Positions 59,563-64,000 of a stretch of 64,000 bases of DNA are shown here, piece by piece. The translations under genes and the position numbers were made by a program. Each line of letters starts with the position of its first letter. Position 1 is the stretch's first letter. Below the pieces are notes generated by a model, which was not told where the DNA came from, did not search any database, and worked only from the letters and a program-made list of their open reading frames with translations. The stretch comes from Streptomyces bicolor (GTDB taxonomy: Bacteria; Actinomycetota; Actinomycetes; Streptomycetales; Streptomycetaceae): the NCBI RefSeq assembly GCF_000719285.1, contig NZ_JOFS01000002.1, positions 124,001 through 188,000 of the forward strand. Reading direction: 5' to 3'.

Positions 59563-60033
59563 TTACGCCTTCGCCAGGCACAGCAGTGTCAGGAACGGGA
59601 CCAGGAACAGTGGTGCCGTCGTCAGCCATCTGCGGGGGCCGTCGTCCTCGCGGCCGCGTGGGGTCAGGACGTTCACCGCCGTCAGGGCCATCAGCAGCAG
59701 CGCCCCGGTCACCGCCAGCAGGAACATCATCACCGGCGCGTGATCGAGCGTGTGGTAGTCGCAGTTCGAGAGGGCCGGGTCGGGCGCGAAGGCGTCGCAG
59801 GGCGAGGGCAGGTAGTCCGTCAGCAGCCAGTACGTCAGGTAGAGCGGGATGATCGCGGGCACCCCGATGGCCAGGTTCGCCAGCGCGGGCGCCACCAGGC
59901 CGCGCCGGCGCCCGCGCTCATCCGTTCCTGTCTCCGCTTCCGCTTCCGCTTCCGCTTCCGCTTCCGCTTCTGCTTCTGCTTCTGCTTCCGCTTCCTTCGC
60001 GTCCGCCACTTCTCCTGCGGCTGAGTCCGTCAT
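59563..60033 (-). CDS. Small membrane protein with Ala-Glu repeat head
   Basis: A 156-aa protein. The N-terminus contains alternating Glu and Ala over about 20 residues, encoded by a hexanucleotide repeat (TTCCGC on the plus strand), and should be a single long acidic helix. Three membrane segments follow (LAIGVPAIIPLYLTYWLL; PVMMFLLAVTGALLLMALTAV; LTTAPLFLVPFLTLLCLAKA), with an extracytoplasmic loop holding two Cys. ATG 60033. No family recognised; the DUF is unclear. Confidence 0.7.
   Translation of the reverse strand: MTDSAAGEVADAKEAEAEAEAEAEAEAEAEAEAETGTDERGRRRGLVAPALANLAIGVPAIIPLYLTYWLLTDYLPSPCDAFAPDPALSNCDYHTLDHAPVMMFLLAVTGALLLMALTAVNVLTPRGREDDGPRRWLTTAPLFLVPFLTLLCLAKA
59933..59996. 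repeat. Hexanucleotide repeat encoding (Glu-Ala)n
   Basis: About ten copies of CGCTTC/TGCTTC units in the small membrane protein gene. The unit keeps frame, so copy-number change would lengthen or shorten the acidic helix. Confidence 0.85.
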
Positions 60034-60082
60034 GTGACACGCGACGGTCCTGGAGCGCTTCCGGTTGCGTCAGCCGGTCCCG

Positions 60083-61555
60083 TCAGATCACCACCCCGTC
60101 GATCTGCAGCGTCTGCACCGCCTTCGCCGCGAACGGCACCGCCACCGACTTTCCGCTCAGGAACGTGTTCGAGTACGACCGGTATTGGTCGCCGCCCGTC
60201 GTCACCGTGTTCCAGCGGGGGACCAGGCCGCCCGAGCCGCCGGAGACCGTTGTGAAACGAGACAGGTCGAAGGTCAAGGTCTGGGCAGAGGCCGAGGTGT
60301 TGACCGCGACTATCACCAAGCGGCGCGCCGACGCGTCGTACGCCGCTGCCGCGTAGCTCACGCCCGTGTCCAGGATGCGCATGCCCGGGCGGATATGGCG
60401 GCTGAACTGCGCCATCACGTAGTACTTGGTCTGGACGGTGGTCGGCTGGAGGGTGTTCGCGTCGTACGCGATCATCGCCCAGCCCGTCGTCGGGTCCATG
60501 ACCTGCCAGTAGCACCAGGCCGTGGGGTGCAGCCAGCGGAAGTCGTAGCAGAGGTTGGAGGCCATGGTGAGGCCCGTGCCGTCGCCGTCGCCCGTCTCCG
60601 AGTTCCACAGCTTCTTGCCGGATGTGGTGACCACGTCCGTGTAGAGGAGGTCCCGGCGGCCGCCCGAACCCTGGTAGCCGTGCACGTTGACCTGGCTGAC
60701 CAGGGCCTTGGTGGAGGAGTTGAAGGAGGACCACGTCGAGCGGGCCGTGTCGTAGTTCGTCTCGTCGGAGGCGGAGATGCGGATGCCTGTCAGGCCGCGC
60801 TTGTCCAACTCGCTGCGCATGTACGGGAGTACGGCCGCCTGGACCGCCGGGTCCATGTGGCAGCCCTCCTGGGTGCCGGTGGCGGTCCACCAGGTGGAGG
60901 CCGGCTCGTTGAAGGGGTCGACCGTCGCGAAGTTCACGCCCCAGTTGTTCCTGGCGTACAGGGCCGTGGCCGCCAGATGGGAGGCGTGCTGGCGGTAGTT
61001 CCAGGTCTGGAGGTTGTTGCCGCCGTCCGCCGCGCCCGAGGGGTTGTGGTTGTTGCACATCCACCACATGGGGGAGTTGGCGAAGAGTTCGGTGATCGCG
61101 CCGCGCTGTGTCGCCTTCTGCAGCATCGCGCGCTGGTTCGCGTCCGCCGTCCACTTCCAGGCCGAGGAGGTGGGGTCCTCGTTGTTCCAGTCCTGCCAGA
61201 AGCCCTCGATCTGTTTGAAGGCGGGGATGTTCGCCGACTCGACCATCGACTCGCCGTTCACGCTGTTCCAGCTGCACGCGCCGAGGTTGTAGCGGGCGAT
61301 GTTGAGGCCGAGGCCGGGCAGTGTCGTGCCGTTGTAGGTCACCGGGTTGGTGGTGAAGAAGAGGTCGGCGAAGTCGTTCCGGTTGCCGAAGACGTTGGCC
61401 CACCAGGCCAGGGAGGTGCCCCAGCCCTCCCAGGTGCCGTACGACGTGCCGGGGTTGACGGCGATGGTCGCGTCCGCGTGTGCGGTGCCCGTCGCCAGGG
61501 CGCTGCCGAGGAATGCGCCGCCTGTCGCCGCCAGCAGAGTTCTGCGTCGGATCAT
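60083..61555 (-). CDS. Secreted GH30-family glycoside hydrolase, endo-beta-1,6-galactanase-like
   Basis: A 490-aa enzyme with a Tat-type signal (IRRRTLLAATGGAFLG, cleavage after AHA). The catalytic (beta/alpha)8 barrel shows WEGWGTSLAWWANVFG, LGLNIARYNLGACSWN, FANSPMWWMCNNHNPSGAADG, ATVDPFNEPASTWW (acid/base Glu) and KLWNSETGDGDG (nucleophile Glu), followed by a C-terminal beta domain (RLVIVAVNTSASAQTLTFDLSRF). The motif pattern fits GH30 galactanases of streptomycetes that cut arabinogalactan side chains. ATG 61555. Substrate inferred. Confidence 0.85.
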   Translation of the reverse strand: MIRRRTLLAATGGAFLGSALATGTAHADATIAVNPGTSYGTWEGWGTSLAWWANVFGNRNDFADLFFTTNPVTYNGTTLPGLGLNIARYNLGACSWNSVNGESMVESANIPAFKQIEGFWQDWNNEDPTSSAWKWTADANQRAMLQKATQRGAITELFANSPMWWMCNNHNPSGAADGGNNLQTWNYRQHASHLAATALYARNNWGVNFATVDPFNEPASTWWTATGTQEGCHMDPAVQAAVLPYMRSELDKRGLTGIRISASDETNYDTARSTWSSFNSSTKALVSQVNVHGYQGSGGRRDLLYTDVVTTSGKKLWNSETGDGDGTGLTMASNLCYDFRWLHPTAWCYWQVMDPTTGWAMIAYDANTLQPTTVQTKYYVMAQFSRHIRPGMRILDTGVSYAAAAYDASARRLVIVAVNTSASAQTLTFDLSRFTTVSGGSGGLVPRWNTVTTGGDQYRSYSNTFLSGKSVAVPFAAKAVQTLQIDGVVI

Positions 61556-61862
61556 GACTTCTCCGATTCGTTCAGCGCAGCCGATGAAGTGCCTGCTCCA
61601 ACCAGTTCGTGAGGCGGAGCCCGAAGAGGAGGGCGGTCGTCGTCGAACCGGCGTCGTGGCCTGTCCCGTTCATGCCGACAGGAAGCATCGGGTGTGGCGT
61701 ATGAGGTTGTCGAGGGTTCCGACAGCCCTTTCTCAAAGCTGTGGAGGAAGTGTTCGGGGTGCCGGACGGAGACGGTTCTGACGGACCGGGCGCGCATGGG
61801 TCTGGAGACCTCGCGGGCCTGCCCCTATCGTGCGGGCGGCCCCGGTTTCAGGAGGCTTGCGG

Positions 61863-62660
61863 ATGGTGCGGGTTCGCGTCGTGCAGCACAGCGGGCTTCG
61901 GCGGCGTGCCCTGCGGCGGCGGGTGCTGTGGGGTGGCGGGGAGGTGCTCGTCACCGTCGGGGTGGTGCTTCTGCTGCTGGTCGTTCATCAGGTGTGGTGG
62001 ACCAACCGGGAGGCCAGGGAGGGCGCCGAGCGGGAGGTCCGGGCGCTGGAGCGGACTTGGGACGAGGGAGGCGGTGACTCCCGTACGGCCGTACCGGCGG
62101 CGTCGGCGGCCGCGCCCGAGTCCGGGAACGAGCTCCCGCCCGCGTCCACCGGCTCGCCCGAGCGGTCCGCCGGCTCCCGGCAGTCCGCGGCCGCCCCCGC
62201 CGCCGACTGGTCCCAGGCCTACGCCATCCTCACCATCCCCCGACTCCACCTCCGCGTCCCCGTCGCCGAGGGCGTCAGCAAGAGCGGTGTGCTCAACAAG
62301 GGCTACGCCGGCCACTACCCCGGCACCCAACAGCCGGGCCAGGCGGGCAACTTCGCCCTCGCCGGGCACCGCAACACCCACGGTGAGCCCTTCCGGTACA
62401 TCAACCGGCTCGCGCGCGGGGACACCGTCCGGGTCGAGACGCGGAGCGCGACGTACACGTACGCCGTCGACAGGACCCTGGCGCGGACCGCCGCCCACGA
62501 CGGAAGCGTCATCCGGCCGGTCCCGCGCTCCACGGTCAGGCCGGGCCACGGCTACACCGAACCCGGCTACTACCTCACGCTCACCACCTGCACGCCGGAG
62601 TACACGTCGAAGTACCGGCTGGTGGTGTGGGGCAAGCTCGTCTCGATGCGGCCTCGGTAG
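61863..62660 (+). CDS. Class E sortase
   Basis: A 265-aa transpeptidase anchored by one N-terminal membrane segment (GEVLVTVGVVLLLLVVHQVWW). A Pro/Ser/Ala linker leads to the sortase core: YAILTIPRLHLRVPVAEGV, HYPGTQQPGQAGNFALAGHR (catalytic His), RVETRSATYTYAV, and YYLTLTTCTPEYTSKYRLVVWG (catalytic Cys in TLTTC, with Arg in SKYR). Class E sortases join proteins with LAxTG signals to the cell wall; the lyase at 19549-21054 is one candidate substrate. ATG 61863 after AGGAGG. Confidence 0.9.
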   Translation: MVRVRVVQHSGLRRRALRRRVLWGGGEVLVTVGVVLLLLVVHQVWWTNREAREGAEREVRALERTWDEGGGDSRTAVPAASAAAPESGNELPPASTGSPERSAGSRQSAAAPAADWSQAYAILTIPRLHLRVPVAEGVSKSGVLNKGYAGHYPGTQQPGQAGNFALAGHRNTHGEPFRYINRLARGDTVRVETRSATYTYAVDRTLARTAAHDGSVIRPVPRSTVRPGHGYTEPGYYLTLTTCTPEYTSKYRLVVWGKLVSMRPR

Positions 62661-62742
62661 CTCCGCGCCGCCCCGGTAACATCAGGAACGTCAGGACGAG
62701 CGCCGTGCGCGATGAACGAGCCGTACGAGGGGAGGGGCGCCG

Positions 62743-63054
62743 ATGATGCGGAGTCGGGCGAGTCTGCGTCCCACCGCCGTGATGGTGCTGCTCTTCCTCG
62801 AGATCGCGCTGCTCGACACCGGCAGCCTCTCGGCGACCGTCGCGCTCGCCGCGACCGCCGCCGCGAGCTCCGCGTTCGCCGTCTGCTCCCTGCTCGCCTC
62901 GCGTGCCGCGCCCGCCGTGGCGCCCACCCGGGTGCGTACGGCCATCCGCGACCGGGCCCGCCGTACGGCCTTCCTGCCACAACGCGATCCCGACGCCTCA
63001 GGCCGGCCACGGCCCAGGGCACCTGGTCACGCCCTCCTGGCGACCGTCGCGTAG
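62743..63054 (+). CDS. DUF6412-type small membrane protein
   Basis: A 103-aa protein with two hydrophobic stretches (AVMVLLFLEIALLDTG; SATVALAATAAASSAFAVCSLLAS) and an Arg/Pro/Ala-rich tail. It always appears to precede a YidC/Oxa1-like gene in streptomycetes as far as I recall, so a role with that insertase is plausible. ATG 62743 after GAGGGG. Confidence 0.7.
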   Translation: MMRSRASLRPTAVMVLLFLEIALLDTGSLSATVALAATAAASSAFAVCSLLASRAAPAVAPTRVRTAIRDRARRTAFLPQRDPDASGRPRPRAPGHALLATVA

Positions 63055-63059
63055 GGCAC

Positions 63060-63165
63060 ACACCGACTCGGACACGTCGATTCGGACACGTCGATTCGGA
63101 CAAACTGACTCGGACCCACCGATTCGGGCACCGACTCGGACCCACCGACTTGGACACGCTGTCAT
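63060..63165. repeat. Degenerate direct repeats GATTCGGACACGTC
   Basis: Imperfect copies of a 14-17-base unit (GACTCGGACACGTC, GATTCGGACACGTC, GACTCGGACCCACC) run between the DUF6412 and YidC-like genes. They contain no gene and could be a regulator-binding array or slippage product. Confidence 0.75.
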
Positions 63166-63284
63166 CGGACGCGCTGTCCTCGAAGACGTGTGACCCGCGC
63201 GGGTCGTCATGCCGCATGCCGGAATTTCCCATCCCGGCATTTCCCCATCACTCCGGCACGACGAGACCCTCGGAGGGCTCACCC

Positions 63285-63998
63285 ATGTCCGTTTTCGCCG
63301 ACCTTGTTCAGCGGCTGGCCGATCTGCTCGCCCCGCTGTTCGGCGCCTCCGCGGCCGCCGCCGCGATCGTCCTGTTCACCGCGTTCGTACGGCTGCTCGT
63401 GCATCCGCTGTCCCGGGCCGCGGCGCGCGGGCAGAAGGCGCGGGCCGAGCTGCAGCCGAAGATCGCCGAGCTGCGCAAGAAGCACGGCAGGAATCCCGAG
63501 AAGCTCCAGCGGGCCGTCATGGAGCTGCACGCCGAGGAGAAGGTGTCGCCGCTGTCCGGGTGCCTGCCCAGCCTGTTCCAGCTGCCCGCTTTCTTCCTCC
63601 TCTACCACCTGTTCTCGAACACGACGATCGGCGGGCAGGCCAACGAACTGCTCACGCACCAGTTGCTCGCCGCTCCCCTCGGGGACCGGTGGGCGGACGC
63701 GCTCGGTGACGGTGGGGTATTCGGTGGTGCGGGGCTCGTGTACGTCGCGCTGTTCGTGGTCGTCGCCTGCGTCGCCGCGTTCAACTACCGCCGTACGAAG
63801 CTGATGATGGCGGCGAATCCGGCGGTGCCGGTGAGCGACGGGGAGTCGGTGCCGGGGATGGGGGCCATGACCAAGGTCATGCCGTTCATGTCCTTCTTCA
63901 CGCTCTTCACGGTGGCGGTGGTGCCGCTGGCCGCCGCCTTGTACGTGGTGACCAGCACGACGTGGAGCGCGGTGGAGCGGGCTGTGCTCTATCGCTGA
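63285..63998 (+). CDS. YidC/Oxa1-family membrane insertase paralogue
   Basis: A 237-aa protein. FVRLLVHPLSRAAARGQKARAELQPKIAELRKKHG holds the conserved Arg in the cytoplasmic hydrophilic groove and the charged loop; SPLSGCLPSLFQLPAFFLLYHLF is the C2 helix region; four to five membrane segments follow, ending RTKLMMAANPAVP and VMPFMSFFTLFTVAVVPLAAALYVVTSTTWSAVERAVLYR. It lacks the long N-terminal domain of Gram-negative YidC. ATG 63285 after CGGAGGG. Being a second copy beside DUF6412, it is not the main YidC next to rnpA. Confidence 0.85.
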   Translation: MSVFADLVQRLADLLAPLFGASAAAAAIVLFTAFVRLLVHPLSRAAARGQKARAELQPKIAELRKKHGRNPEKLQRAVMELHAEEKVSPLSGCLPSLFQLPAFFLLYHLFSNTTIGGQANELLTHQLLAAPLGDRWADALGDGGVFGGAGLVYVALFVVVACVAAFNYRRTKLMMAANPAVPVSDGESVPGMGAMTKVMPFMSFFTLFTVAVVPLAAALYVVTSTTWSAVERAVLYR

Positions 63999-64000
63999 GG

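Overview
The window is chromosomal DNA of a Streptomyces (very high G+C with G/C-ending codons throughout). Clade markers are separate EIIB/EIIC N-acetylglucosamine PTS genes with DasR-type operators, an SsgA-like sporulation protein, a class E sortase with a LAxTG-type candidate substrate, a SARP regulator and a 13E12-type HNH protein. Gene order from the cysteine synthase gene to the ABC transporter resembles the S. coelicolor core region around SCO2910-SCO2894; this is recalled, not searched.

Regions. 1-6.9 kb: end of cysM, a PemK-like membrane protein, an MBL hydrolase, the GlcNAc PTS (nagE2, nagE1, nagF) under dre operators, rph, a lipoprotein, rdgB, and tRNA-Leu(UAG). 7-16.4 kb: a frameshifted double-HNH gene, a GNAT gene behind a terminator-like leader hairpin, bcp, DUF3618, a GroES paralogue, a guanidine-III riboswitch controlling an SMR exporter, a bifunctional penicillin-binding protein, and a three-gene ABC-2 exporter. 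16.5-36.8 kb: secreted hydrolases, an LLM oxidoreductase, a LuxR-SARP-BTAD regulator coupled to a partner gene and divergent from an HTH-NACHT-membrane protein, a methyltransferase/Lrp pair, an SsgA-like protein, and a sigma factor fused to a zinc finger, membrane segments and an acidic Pro-rich tail. 37-41 kb: hypothetical genes, an XRE-type regulator and a HAD protein. 41.1-42.0 kb: gene and transposase debris.

42.0-56.1 kb is the standout. A plus-strand operon with overlapping stops and starts encodes (1) a 1572-aa GHKL ATPase fused to a DEAH helicase, (2) a NERD nuclease-like/SF1 helicase, (3) a DrmA-type DISARM helicase and (4) a DrmB (DUF1998) protein. It converges on a minus-strand operon of Vsr endonuclease, a C5-cytosine methyltransferase homologue lacking the catalytic Cys, and an apparently intact C5-cytosine methyltransferase. 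DrmC (PLD), DrmE, DrmD and an adenine methyltransferase are absent. I read this as a variant, DISARM-related anti-phage island in which GHKL-helicase, NERD-helicase and Vsr replace the usual DISARM accessories. The active methylase would mark self DNA, and the DrmAB/helicase/nuclease set would act on unmarked DNA. Function is inferred.

56.3-64 kb: an inverted repeat, a DUF222/HNH protein, a SEC-C protein, a small membrane protein with an Ala-Glu repeat, a GH30-like galactanase, sortase E, and a DUF6412-like/YidC-paralogue pair. All starts were chosen by eye from ribosome-binding sites, overlaps and family lengths.
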